Shown: positions 1 to 7,269, counted from the first letter of the stretch. The stretch: DNA of 9,026 nucleotides from Fidelibacterota bacterium UBA7303 (GCA_002471805.1 DKQR01000070.1:1-9026); one strand, 5' to 3'. The notes: generated from the letters alone by a model not told the origin. Program-made: numbers and translations.

Positions 1-782
1 CTGTTCACCTTCCGTTCTAAGTATTGTTTGAAGAAAACATTTAAAAACGGTATCAATCTCAGTTTATTTGGTATGTATACTGTTGATTTATCCTTTTCTA
101 TTGCATGAATAATTTCTTCTACACACTCTTCAAGGCTAACTGATTCCTGGGTATGCTTTCGTGACGATTCTTCTTTCGGCTTCGCATCAGAGCCAAAGGC
201 ATTGCTTCTTAGATTTGTACCCCGTATCCAGCTTAAGACCGCTTCCAGGATAGTGATCTCACCCTTTAACTCCATAGAGAGCGTGGCCAGAAATCCATGC
301 AGGGCATGTTTTGAGGCAACATAACCCGAGTGGTTGGGAAAGCCCATGAGGGCTTGGGCTGTGGAACAACTGACAATTTTTCCCCGGGTTTTCTTTAAAT
401 AGGGCAAGGCAGCATGACAGCAGTTGACGGCGCCCATGTAGTTGGTATTCATTAATTCGTGAAAAAATTCTATATCGGTTATCTCCTCAAACCTGGCCCA
501 CATACTGATACCGGCATTCAATATTAAGCCGTCAATCCGGCCATAGGCTGCAACGGTGTCCTGGATCAGGGTACGGCACTGTTCCAAAGCGGTAATATCA
601 GTTTGAACGGCCAGGGCGGACCCGCCTGCAGATTCTATGGCTTGGCACACCCGGTCAAGTTCTTCTTTCCTACGGGCGGCACAGACCACCTGCGCTCCTT
701 TTTGCGCCAGGTTTTTTGAAAGCTGTTCACCAATACCGGAGGAAGCACCGGTAATGATGAATGTCTTTTTATTTACAATCAA
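1..782 (-). CDS. short-chain dehydrogenase/reductase (classical SDR), C-terminus cut by window edge
   Basis: NAD(P)-dependent oxidoreductase with a Rossmann fold. About 260 residues are visible and the frame is open to the left edge, so only the last few residues are missing (family usual 250-280). Seen: cofactor motif TGASSGIG at residues 11-18, NAG at 89-91, structural Asn near 114, and YVASK at 154-158 giving the catalytic Tyr154 and Lys158. The position 13 residues before the Tyr, usually the catalytic Ser, is Thr141, with Ser140 beside it. The hydrophobic C-terminal segment resembles membrane-associated SDRs. The start is uncertain: an in-frame TAA, which is also the stop of the upstream AGPS gene, precedes it, and the only usual start before the glycine-rich motif is TTG at 782; no clear Shine-Dalgarno site is seen. 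It is the last visible gene of the ether-lipid operon. Inference from context: reduction of acyl- or alkyl-DHAP, as done by the SDR DHRS7B (PexRAP). Family is certain, substrate is not. Confidence 0.85.
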   Translation of the reverse strand, partial: MIVNKKTFIITGASSGIGEQLSKNLAQKGAQVVCAARRKEELDRVCQAIESAGGSALAVQTDITALEQCRTLIQDTVAAYGRIDGLILNAGISMWARFEEITDIEFFHELMNTNYMGAVNCCHAALPYLKKTRGKIVSCSTAQALMGFPNHSGYVASKHALHGFLATLSMELKGEITILEAVLSWIRGTNLRSNAFGSDAKPKEESSRKHTQESVSLEECVEEIIHAIEKDKSTVYIPNKLRLIPFLNVFFKQYLERKVN

Positions 783-812
783 TCCAGGATCGTCTAGGGA
801 GACGGTGCTGGT

Positions 813-2582
813 TTAACCATAAAAAATATTATTGCGTACACCAAAAATATTTTCCGGGTCATGGGAATTTTTAATCTGTTTCAACAGATCAATACTTGCC
901 GGAGAAAGAGTATCGGACATGAAATCTTTGCGTAATTTGCCCACACCATGATGATGAGATATAGATCCACCACTTTCCATGATCGCCTCACGCATGGAAT
1001 GTTCAATGCCGTGGAAAAGGTCTATGGCATTTTTGACTCCTTTCACACTGATGGCAAACATAAAATAAATACAGACGCCAGTATGGTAGATCTGGGGTAT
1101 GCGGTAGGAGATATAGGGTTTTCCCGGAATTTCATGTTTATCATGAAGTTCATGTAACCTATTTGATGCTGCTTCACAGACGGGATGAATTTTACTCCAT
1201 GGCACTGATGTTTCCATCGTTTCTCCAATAATGTGATAATCACTCATAAAGTCTCTGATGTAGGCGATAGCAAAGGTCAGCATATATCCCCGTTTGCCAT
1301 TCTCCGCTCCAGCAACCAAACCATTGTATTTTTTTGTTAATTTTTCAACATGTTTCTGCTGGTACTCCACCTCTTCTCGTGATCCTTCCATTTTGAAGGA
1401 AGTGCCTACCATTTGATAGGGGTCGAAGCCCTTTACATCCAGAACCCAGAATTTTTCAATCTTCTTCAACCATGTTTCCATTCCCTGGGGTCTTGCCTTC
1501 AAGGCCTGTCCAAAACGAAACTGGGCATTGTCCATCAAGCGGGCACTGGCTGGTACAGAATCGCTTTGAGATAGGTCATACATGAAATCAACTCCAGTCT
1601 TCCAGTTCTTGAAAATAGCAGAATTATAGGTCTGGACTTCAGGAAGTTTATGCAATTTCAAGGTAGCCTTTGTTATGATGCCAAAATTTCCTTCTGATCC
1701 GAGCAGCATATTCTGTGGTTTAACACCAATAGACGCCCGGGTAAGGGGCTTGACCTGTTCAATCACACCCTGGGGCGTTATCATGGTTACATTCTCTATA
1801 ATATCCTCAATGTTGCCGTAACGATTTTTCTTCATACCACTGGCATTGGTAGAGATCCAGCCGCCCAGAGTGGATAATTCGATACTGTCCGGTTCATGCC
1901 CTACAGTAAATCCTTTTTCCTGCAGCAGCTCTTCAAGCCGTCCGCCAGTGATACCAGCCTGGACGCAGATACGCCTGTTTTCTTCATCAATAGATTCAAT
2001 TGCAGCCATACGCCGGGTATCAACGGCCACAATCATGCGCTGCTCATTCTCCGGGACCTTTAGGGCGTTGCTAACGCTAGTTCCTCCCCCATAAGGAATC
2101 AGGCAGACGTCATACTGCATCGCCAGTTGAATCAATCTGCGAACTTCTTCTTCTGATTCAATAAAGAAGACCATATCTACCATTTTATTTACCCGTGAAT
2201 ACAAGATTTTGTATACTTCATCTGTGGTTTGACCTTGACTGTGCAAAAGACGCTCATCATCTCCAAAAGAGTACCGATCTTCCGGAAATTCTGATTTGAC
2301 TACCTCTACAAATTCTATGTTAATATTGGCTTCCCTAACCGGTTTGTTTTCCACTTCCTGAAGTGTATCATTGGGATCTACAGTAATGTCCAACATCTCC
2401 TCCACATAAGGAATAAAATCAGGCATTTCAACACCGCAAATATCGTAGCGGTCACCAGCCATGGTTACTGAACGATCCTCGTTGAGTACAAATCTGGAAT
2501 CTTTGTAGCCCCATTTATGACCCCAGTTGGTATCATTGACAGCAAAGAATTTTTCTATTTTTGACTTATCTGTTTCACTCAT
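813..2582 (-). CDS. alkyldihydroxyacetonephosphate synthase (AGPS-like FAD enzyme)
   Basis: FAD-dependent enzyme of the VAO/PCMH (FAD_binding_4) family, 589 residues. AGPS exchanges the acyl chain of acyl-DHAP for a fatty alcohol, creating the ether bond of ether lipids. Resemblance to human AGPS is strong along the whole chain: the N-terminal WGYKDSRF region (24-31), the FAD phosphate loop PYGGGTSV (163-170), GHEPDSIELSTLGGW (228-242), ASGMKKNRYGN (247-257), GSEGNFGIITKATLKL (295-310), ASARLMDN (345-352, with the Arg matching human Arg419), CIYF (504-507, the active-site Tyr region) and SHHHGVGKLRK (542-552, the His cluster). The peroxisomal targeting extension of the eukaryotic protein is absent, as expected. 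Its ATG overlaps the end of the acyltransferase gene by 8 nt (ATGAGTGA), so translation is probably coupled. The alternative, a generic glycolate or lactate oxidase GlcD, is unlikely because the AGPS-specific His cluster and C-terminus are intact. Confidence 0.93.
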   Translation of the reverse strand: MSETDKSKIEKFFAVNDTNWGHKWGYKDSRFVLNEDRSVTMAGDRYDICGVEMPDFIPYVEEMLDITVDPNDTLQEVENKPVREANINIEFVEVVKSEFPEDRYSFGDDERLLHSQGQTTDEVYKILYSRVNKMVDMVFFIESEEEVRRLIQLAMQYDVCLIPYGGGTSVSNALKVPENEQRMIVAVDTRRMAAIESIDEENRRICVQAGITGGRLEELLQEKGFTVGHEPDSIELSTLGGWISTNASGMKKNRYGNIEDIIENVTMITPQGVIEQVKPLTRASIGVKPQNMLLGSEGNFGIITKATLKLHKLPEVQTYNSAIFKNWKTGVDFMYDLSQSDSVPASARLMDNAQFRFGQALKARPQGMETWLKKIEKFWVLDVKGFDPYQMVGTSFKMEGSREEVEYQQKHVEKLTKKYNGLVAGAENGKRGYMLTFAIAYIRDFMSDYHIIGETMETSVPWSKIHPVCEAASNRLHELHDKHEIPGKPYISYRIPQIYHTGVCIYFMFAISVKGVKNAIDLFHGIEHSMREAIMESGGSISHHHGVGKLRKDFMSDTLSPASIDLLKQIKNSHDPENIFGVRNNIFYG

Positions 2583-3303
2583 AAAGATTTTTAACCTTTT
2601 CTGTAATGCGTCGTTCCAGTTCCATGGTCATTTCCTGGGCAGCATTGGCCAGATCATTATCTCCAGGATTATCAGTATCCAGGAAAGAACCGGGGTACAA
2701 AGGCTCAAGAATGTAGACACGAATTGCGGCTGGACGCATAAAAATTTTATCCTTGGGCCACGATTTGTGGGAACCGTGGATCACCGCCGGCAGGATGGGT
2801 ATATCCAAGTTCAAGGCAAAGGAGGCAGCCCCTTTTTTGAAGGCATTCATTACCCCGGGAGCGCCGCGGGTGCCTTCGGGAAAGAAAATAAGGTTACGGT
2901 GCTGATAATCCATGAAAGTCTTGCATAATGTGAGAGTGTCTTCGATGGAAAATTGACGAATCCCACCTACTTTGCGGTCTATAGGAATCAGGTTCATGAC
3001 CGTATTGACCAGATTACGCTTGACCCAGCTGTCGAACCAGTAGTCCTTGGCCGCCAGCATGCCAAAGTAGTTAAAGCTTTTCTCGGCGGCAGCTGACAAT
3101 AACGCCACATCCATGTGGCTGTTATGATTGCTGCAGAAAATAAAAGATGTTTTGGGGATGTTTTCCTGGCCAAATACCTTCAGAGGAGTATAAATCGTGA
3201 AAACAACCCTGCTGTAGAAATAGAATAGTGTTTTCCAGATTCGAAAGAAAAATGGCTGTTTCCCGACCAAATACGAATATTTGGGATTATCGAGTACATT
3301 CAT
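2575..3303 (-). CDS. PlsC-type 1-acyl-sn-glycerol-3-phosphate acyltransferase family protein
   Basis: LPLAT-superfamily acyltransferase, 242 residues, the usual size for PlsC. It moves an acyl chain to a glycerolipid-phosphate hydroxyl at the inner membrane. Seen: block I NHNSHMD (59-65) with the catalytic His60/Asp65 pair of the HX4D motif, block II around IPIDRK (106-111), block III FPEGTRG (141-147) and block IV ILPAVIHGSH (170-179). An aromatic, hydrophobic N-terminal stretch (residues 15-40) is a likely membrane-association segment. Block III reads FPEGTR, the PlsC form, so sn-2 acylation of a 1-alkyl- or 1-acyl-glycerol-3-phosphate is the simplest reading. Acylation of DHAP (the GNPAT role) is possible but not shown. 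It lies 8 nt after the HMGR-family gene and overlaps the AGPS gene by 8 nt, which ties it to ether-lipid synthesis. No Shine-Dalgarno site is visible before its ATG. Confidence 0.9.
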   Translation of the reverse strand: MNVLDNPKYSYLVGKQPFFFRIWKTLFYFYSRVVFTIYTPLKVFGQENIPKTSFIFCSNHNSHMDVALLSAAAEKSFNYFGMLAAKDYWFDSWVKRNLVNTVMNLIPIDRKVGGIRQFSIEDTLTLCKTFMDYQHRNLIFFPEGTRGAPGVMNAFKKGAASFALNLDIPILPAVIHGSHKSWPKDKIFMRPAAIRVYILEPLYPGSFLDTDNPGDNDLANAAQEMTMELERRITEKVKNLYE

Positions 3304-3311
3304 TTTACAAT

Positions 3312-4478
3312 TTATCTGCGGCCGTATTTCGCGTGGGCGCTTTCCCAGTCACCAGAGATAATGGCCGACAACAGGGAAATTTCAAGGCATAAACTGCTGG
3401 CGCAAATAATTTCAGCGAATTTTTTTGATGAATCTTTCCCCTGGGTGCAGCCCAGCATTTCCAGGTTTTGACGCTGTTGTTTCAGGCGGGTACCGCCGCC
3501 AACAGTCCCTACGGTGAGGGATGGAGTTGTCAAAGATACATGAAGGTCCGTACCATCATTAAACCCCTTGATCTGGGTATAACCCAGGGAATTTTCCGCC
3601 ACACAGGCTACATCCTGGCCCGTGGCCAGGTAGATAGCGGTGAGCGCATTGGAAATGTGTAGCTGGATGCCCTGATTGCCCGCAAAACTGGAAGCATATG
3701 GGCCAAACTCCTGCATGGCTCGAAAATCCTTGGCCGCTGTATTCAGGATCCGTTTCAGGACTTGTGATGTTAGGACCGTTTCAGCAACAACATAGTGCCC
3801 CCGGCCTTTCAAAATTGTTTTTGCAGATGCTTTCTTGTCACTGGCAAAGTTGCTGTCCAGAAGATAATGAAACGATGTTTCATTTTTGATATATTCACAT
3901 GCAGCCTTGGTGGCAATAGTAACCATATTCTGACCTGCGGCATTTGCGGTGGAAAAAATAAAATCCAGTACAACATACTTGCTGATATTGTAGATTTCAA
4001 TGCGCAATAATTTCCCATGGTTGGTGGTGCTTTCAGCAACGTCTCTGATCTCACCTAAATGATCGTCTATCCAGCTGTTAAACCTAGTAGCTTTGTCAAT
4101 ATCTGGAAATGTAAAAAAGGGTGCCCTGGAAATTTCCTGCCGTACATGGCGGACCCGGATACCCCCGCTGGCTCTTGTGGCGTACATACCGCGGTTCATA
4201 GACATGGCCAGGGTGCCTTCTACGGTGCAGATAGGGACACAGAATTCACCCTGGGCGTATTTACCATCCACCAGGAGTGGACCTACGACCGCCATGGGAA
4301 GATTAAGAAACCCCACATGGTTTTCGATGATCCCTTTTAAATCTACCGATTCATCCCGCAGATTATCATCCAAGTCAATATTGGCATACTTTTTCACCCA
4401 TTCTTTTCGGGCCTTTGTATCTTCGGGATGATAGCCCCTTGGAATAGATGAATTGCGTCCATTATTCGCTTCAGACAT
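3312..4478 (-). CDS. HMG-CoA reductase family protein, divergent substrate pocket
   Basis: 388-residue protein of the NADPH-dependent HMG-CoA reductase family, catalytic domain only with no membrane anchor. The canonical enzyme reduces HMG-CoA by four electrons to mevalonate. Seen: ENHVGFLNLPMAVVGPLLVDG (52-72), Glu87 in CTVEGT, DKK at 214-216 with the catalytic Lys, GQD at 287-289 with the catalytic Asp, VGTVGGGT (323-330), and the C-terminal catalytic His382 in SAHAKYGR. The chemistry is therefore probably intact. Differences from human HMGR by hand alignment: the NADPH motif DAMGMN reads NAAGQN (179-184), Ser684 becomes Asp208, and Lys735 falls at Phe258; the Arg590 equivalent (Arg118) is kept. 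Ser684 and Lys735 contact the HMG carboxylate in human structures. The ATG at 4478 has AGGA 9 nt upstream. It is the first gene of the ether-lipid operon. The family call is firm; whether HMG-CoA is the true substrate is open, and an acyl-CoA reductase role is inferred. Confidence 0.88.
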   Translation of the reverse strand: MSEANNGRNSSIPRGYHPEDTKARKEWVKKYANIDLDDNLRDESVDLKGIIENHVGFLNLPMAVVGPLLVDGKYAQGEFCVPICTVEGTLAMSMNRGMYATRASGGIRVRHVRQEISRAPFFTFPDIDKATRFNSWIDDHLGEIRDVAESTTNHGKLLRIEIYNISKYVVLDFIFSTANAAGQNMVTIATKAACEYIKNETSFHYLLDSNFASDKKASAKTILKGRGHYVVAETVLTSQVLKRILNTAAKDFRAMQEFGPYASSFAGNQGIQLHISNALTAIYLATGQDVACVAENSLGYTQIKGFNDGTDLHVSLTTPSLTVGTVGGGTRLKQQRQNLEMLGCTQGKDSSKKFAEIICASSLCLEISLLSAIISGDWESAHAKYGRR

Positions 4479-4546
4479 AGTATATATTCCTGTGAATTTG
4501 AATAGCAGAAAATTGCGGACAGGGTGTTTTTCAGGACCGATCTTTG

Positions 4547-4575
4547 TGTATAAGAACGGTGGGTGCCTCCCACAA
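4547..4575 (-). promoter_or_regulatory. candidate sigma70-type promoter for the ether-lipid operon
   Basis: Read on the minus strand, a -35-like TTGTGG (4575-4570) is followed after 17 bases by a -10-like TATACA (4552-4547). The transcript would start near 4540 and give a leader of about 60 bases to the ATG at 4478. The match to consensus is partial and FCB-group promoters often differ, so this is only a candidate. Confidence 0.35.
4559..4573. promoter_or_regulatory. inverted repeat overlapping the candidate promoter
   Basis: GTGGG and CCCAC flank the 5-base centre TGCCT, giving a perfect 5-bp dyad that covers part of the -35 box and spacer of the candidate operon promoter. The position would suit an operator for a dimeric regulator. 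A short dyad like this can arise by chance, and no adjacent regulator gene is present. Confidence 0.3.
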
Positions 4576-4793
4576 ACAGCAAACTTCCTTTACTTAGACA
4601 TTATGCATAAGAAGGCCTGTTTTTTGCTTATGGAGTACAGCTCCCAATAAGTATTACTGTAGATCTTGAAAATACAGATCCTGCCCGCAAACCTATTAAT
4701 AATCTAGAAGAAGTTATATCGAATCACTCTCTTGATACACAAATTAATTTTTTTTAAAGAAGCAATCTATTATCCGGCTCAGACCAGGTTTTA

Positions 4794-4988
4794 TTATGAT
4801 TTATCTTTACTTTTTTTTATTTCAGTATAGGTTTCATAATAGGCTTCTCCGGTTTCCTTGATATTGGACAGGATGCTGTTTTTGTTCTTGCCAGATGTTG
4901 ACTTGAATGCACCCTGAATAATGGTGTCAACCAAATCCTGGATATAGGCCAGCATACTGCCCAGCTGTTTTGAGAAATCTTTACTCAT
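4794..4988 (-). CDS. small hypothetical protein, 64 aa, coupled to the DUF255 gene
   Basis: Not recognised. A charged, lysine-rich 64-residue protein without a signal peptide or membrane segment. Residues 8-28 (QLGSMLAYIQDLVDTIIQGA) could form an amphipathic helix, followed by a Ser/Gly/Asn-rich turn, then a second likely helix (about 40-58) with several Tyr and Glu and a Lys-rich tail. Its ATG overlaps the end of the upstream DUF255 gene by 8 nt (ATGAGTAA), the same arrangement as between the acyltransferase and AGPS genes. This junction, and protein-like composition to its stop, support a real translationally coupled gene. No function can be assigned. Confidence 0.65.
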   Translation of the reverse strand: MSKDFSKQLGSMLAYIQDLVDTIIQGAFKSTSGKNKNSILSNIKETGEAYYETYTEIKKSKDKS

Positions 4989-7152
4989 CCAGGTATTTTA
5001 CCGCTGTATTTAATCTGGTGGTGGGCAGATTGCAGACAAAATTTTCACAGATATAAATTGTAGGTTTATTATCAAGCATACCTTGCTCTTTTGTCCAGGG
5101 CGCAACTCGGTCCAGATCGTTTTTTTGGTCCGTATCCTTGAATAAAATAATACGATTTGGAATATAGATGGAACGAATCTTATCCAGTATTATCCGAGTG
5201 TTATCGGCGCTACCCTGGCCAACAATTACAATTTCTTTTGCCTCCCGGGAGTCAAACATGAATGCGCTAAGCATGTGGGCGAATCCGGTTGGGGATTGTT
5301 TTGCGCCGTCCGTAAAAGCGCGTAATGTATTATCAGCCAGCTCCAGCCATCTGGGATCACCGGTAAACCGGTTGATGCGCACCAGGTTCATAGCGGCCAC
5401 AGAATTCCCGGAGGGAATGGCGCCGTCATAACTGTCTTTGGCACGGACCATGAGCTTTTCAGCCTTATTGGATCCAATAAAAAAACCGCCGCCATCCTGA
5501 TCCAAAAAATCAGTTGCCATGATGCTTGTGAGATTTACCGCTTCCTGCAAATAATCAACTCGAAAGGTCGCTTCATATAGATTTAACAGACCCCAGGTCA
5601 TAAAGGCATAATCATCTAAATGAGGAGGAAGGCCGGCAATGCCCCGACGGTAGCGCTTCTTAAGACGCCCATCTTCACCGCGCAGTGTTTTCAGCACAAA
5701 CCGTGCTGCCCGCTCTGCCGCAGCCGTGTACTCCGGTTTATCCAGAACCTGGCCGCCCAGGGCCAGAGCTGCAATCATGAGGCCATTCCAATCTGTGAGC
5801 ACTTTATCGTCTTTCAAGGGATGAATCCTTTTTTCCCGAACTTGAAATAATTTGTCGCGCTGGACTGCGATGAATTCATCAAATTCACTGAGGGACATGC
5901 CGGCCTTCTTTGCTAATTTTTCTACCTCGCCAGGGTAGTGGGGGATATTATTGCCGCTGGTTTTGCCGCTGGCCTCATCATGAAAATTGCCTGAGGCTCT
6001 GAAGCCGTAGATGCCGGATAGGGTTTCTCCGGCCTCCTGGCCTAGTATTTCTATAAACTCATCCATGTTCCAGACGTAGAATTTCCCTTCCTCGCCTTCA
6101 CTGTCCGCGTCCTCGGCCGAATAAAAACCGCCCTCCTTATCGGTCATGTCCCGGAGCACATAGGTAAAGATCTCTTCCGCTACCCGCGAATACTGCTCAT
6201 CCCGGGTATACTGATAGGCTTCCAGGTAGGCCATGGCCAGCATGGCCTGGTCGTAAAGCATTTTTTCGAAATGGGGCAAAAACCAGCGTTTATCGGTGGA
6301 ATAGCGGTGAAAACCAAGGCCGATGTGGTCATACATACCGCCCCGGCGCATATGCTGCAGGGTGGTTTTTGCCATCTTCAATGCAGTGGTGTCATGGTAC
6401 AACTTGCTGTAGCGCAGCAGAAAAATAAGATTGTGGGGTGATGGAAATTTCGGTGCCCGGCCAAAACCGCCAAAATCAGGATCATAGCGGCTGGCGTATT
6501 GACTGAAAGTTTCGCGGATCATGTCCTCTTCCCAGGCTTCCTTCATGGAACTAGAATTTACTTTTTCAAGATACTGGCGAACCCTTTCAGTGGTTTTCAG
6601 GATCTCGCCCTGTTTGCTGGTCCAGGCATTGGCCAGGGAAGGAATCAGCTGCAGCATACCGGGCCGCTTGCCGCGGCCGTTTTTGGGGAAATAGGTCCCG
6701 GCGAAAAAAGGTTCTTTATCCGGTGTCATTACAATGGTTAGAGGCCAGCCTCCGCGGCCGGTCATGGCCTGGCAGACAGACATATACAGGTGGTCCACTT
6801 CCGGCATTTCTTCCCGGTCCACCTTAATGCTGATAAAATGCTCATTCATTAGCGCGGCAACGGTGGAATCCTCGAATGATTCGTGTTCCATCACGTGGCA
6901 CCAGTGGCAGGTTGAATACCCGATAGAGAGAAAAATGGGCTTATTTTCCTTTTTGGCCTTTAAAAAAGCTTCTTTCCCCCAGGGATACCAATCCACAGGA
7001 TTGGAGGCATGCTGCAGGAGATAAGGGCTCTGGGACTGGGCCAGCCGGTTCTGATGTTCTTTATTTTGGTCCATGGTATCTGCTTTCCCTGAACAAGCCC
7101 AGGTGATTAGAATTGTGAAAAATAATGCTAGGTGAATTTTTTTAAGAAACAT
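4981..7152 (-). CDS. DUF255/YyaL (SPATA20-like) thioredoxin-domain protein, probably exported
   Basis: About 723 residues, similar in length to B. subtilis YyaL and human SPATA20. The N-terminal thioredoxin-like DUF255 domain begins at NRLAQSQSPYLLQHASNPV (35-53) and contains the hallmark STCHWCHVM (80-88, CxxC at Cys82/Cys85), followed by VDREEMP and GRGGWP. The rest is an alpha/alpha-barrel region related to N-acylglucosamine 2-epimerase and glycosidase folds, with FGRAPKFP, HFEKMLYDQA, YSAEDADS and LTDWNGLM. The biochemical role of the family is not settled. The unusual point is a leader: MFLKK, then a hydrophobic run, then WAC at 18-20, resembling a relaxed lipoprotein signal, so the protein may be lipid-anchored outside the cytoplasm. 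The start was set at ATG 7152; an in-frame TTG at 7161 would add three residues. No Shine-Dalgarno site is seen. It is divergent from the symporter and overlaps the 64-aa gene downstream. Confidence 0.92.
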   Translation of the reverse strand: MFLKKIHLALFFTILITWACSGKADTMDQNKEHQNRLAQSQSPYLLQHASNPVDWYPWGKEAFLKAKKENKPIFLSIGYSTCHWCHVMEHESFEDSTVAALMNEHFISIKVDREEMPEVDHLYMSVCQAMTGRGGWPLTIVMTPDKEPFFAGTYFPKNGRGKRPGMLQLIPSLANAWTSKQGEILKTTERVRQYLEKVNSSSMKEAWEEDMIRETFSQYASRYDPDFGGFGRAPKFPSPHNLIFLLRYSKLYHDTTALKMAKTTLQHMRRGGMYDHIGLGFHRYSTDKRWFLPHFEKMLYDQAMLAMAYLEAYQYTRDEQYSRVAEEIFTYVLRDMTDKEGGFYSAEDADSEGEEGKFYVWNMDEFIEILGQEAGETLSGIYGFRASGNFHDEASGKTSGNNIPHYPGEVEKLAKKAGMSLSEFDEFIAVQRDKLFQVREKRIHPLKDDKVLTDWNGLMIAALALGGQVLDKPEYTAAAERAARFVLKTLRGEDGRLKKRYRRGIAGLPPHLDDYAFMTWGLLNLYEATFRVDYLQEAVNLTSIMATDFLDQDGGGFFIGSNKAEKLMVRAKDSYDGAIPSGNSVAAMNLVRINRFTGDPRWLELADNTLRAFTDGAKQSPTGFAHMLSAFMFDSREAKEIVIVGQGSADNTRIILDKIRSIYIPNRIILFKDTDQKNDLDRVAPWTKEQGMLDNKPTIYICENFVCNLPTTRLNTAVKYLDE

Positions 7153-7269
7153 AATGGACAAGTATGAAAGTTAGATAGGATTAAAGGCGTTTGATACCAA
7201 AGATTTAAGAAGCAGGAAGTAACAATATTCCTTTAACCATTGCCGGATCTCCGTATAAGTTCTCTGCTT
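7153..7269. other. divergent intergenic region between DUF255 and symporter genes
   Basis: About 117 bases between two divergent starts must hold both promoters. No strong -35/-10 pair was found for either direction. An AGGAAG run at 7214-7219 looks like a ribosome binding site but has no suitable start codon at normal spacing: an in-frame TAA at 7234-7236 rules out an earlier start for the symporter. Confidence 0.45.

Larger units (their letters stand above)
4479..4793. other. intergenic region upstream of the ether-lipid operon
   Basis: This 315-base stretch lies between the end of the 64-aa gene and the start of the HMGR-family gene, both on the minus strand. It should hold the 3' end of the DUF255 transcript and the promoter of the ether-lipid operon. 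A sigma70-like promoter and an inverted repeat are listed separately. No convincing Rho-independent terminator is seen after the 64-aa gene: there is an A/T run near 4748-4758 but only weak potential stems before it. On the plus strand a frame is open from 4611 to a TAA at 4755-4757, but it has no ATG, GTG or TTG start. Confidence 0.6.

Noticed and set aside
2527..2928. Plus-strand frame of 133 codons opposite the acyltransferase gene
   Set aside because: It lies antisense to a gene with intact acyltransferase motifs and spans a tight operon junction; its translation has no recognisable features.
4059..4431. Overlapping plus-strand frames of 93 and 112 codons opposite the HMGR-family gene
   Set aside because: They are shadows of the conserved minus-strand coding sequence, with no start context or protein features.
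4394..4582. Minus-strand 62-codon frame overlapping the HMGR-family start
   Set aside because: It overlaps the gene start out of frame and shares the promoter region; the translation is not protein-like.
4604..4626. Short inverted repeat CATAAG/CTTATG with a T run, as a terminator
   Set aside because: The stem is A/T-rich with a loop of about 15 bases, and the T run lies inside the loop, not after the stem.
4741..4750. Perfect palindrome AAATTAATTT
   Set aside because: It is short and pure A/T, so it is expected by chance in this A/T-rich spacer.
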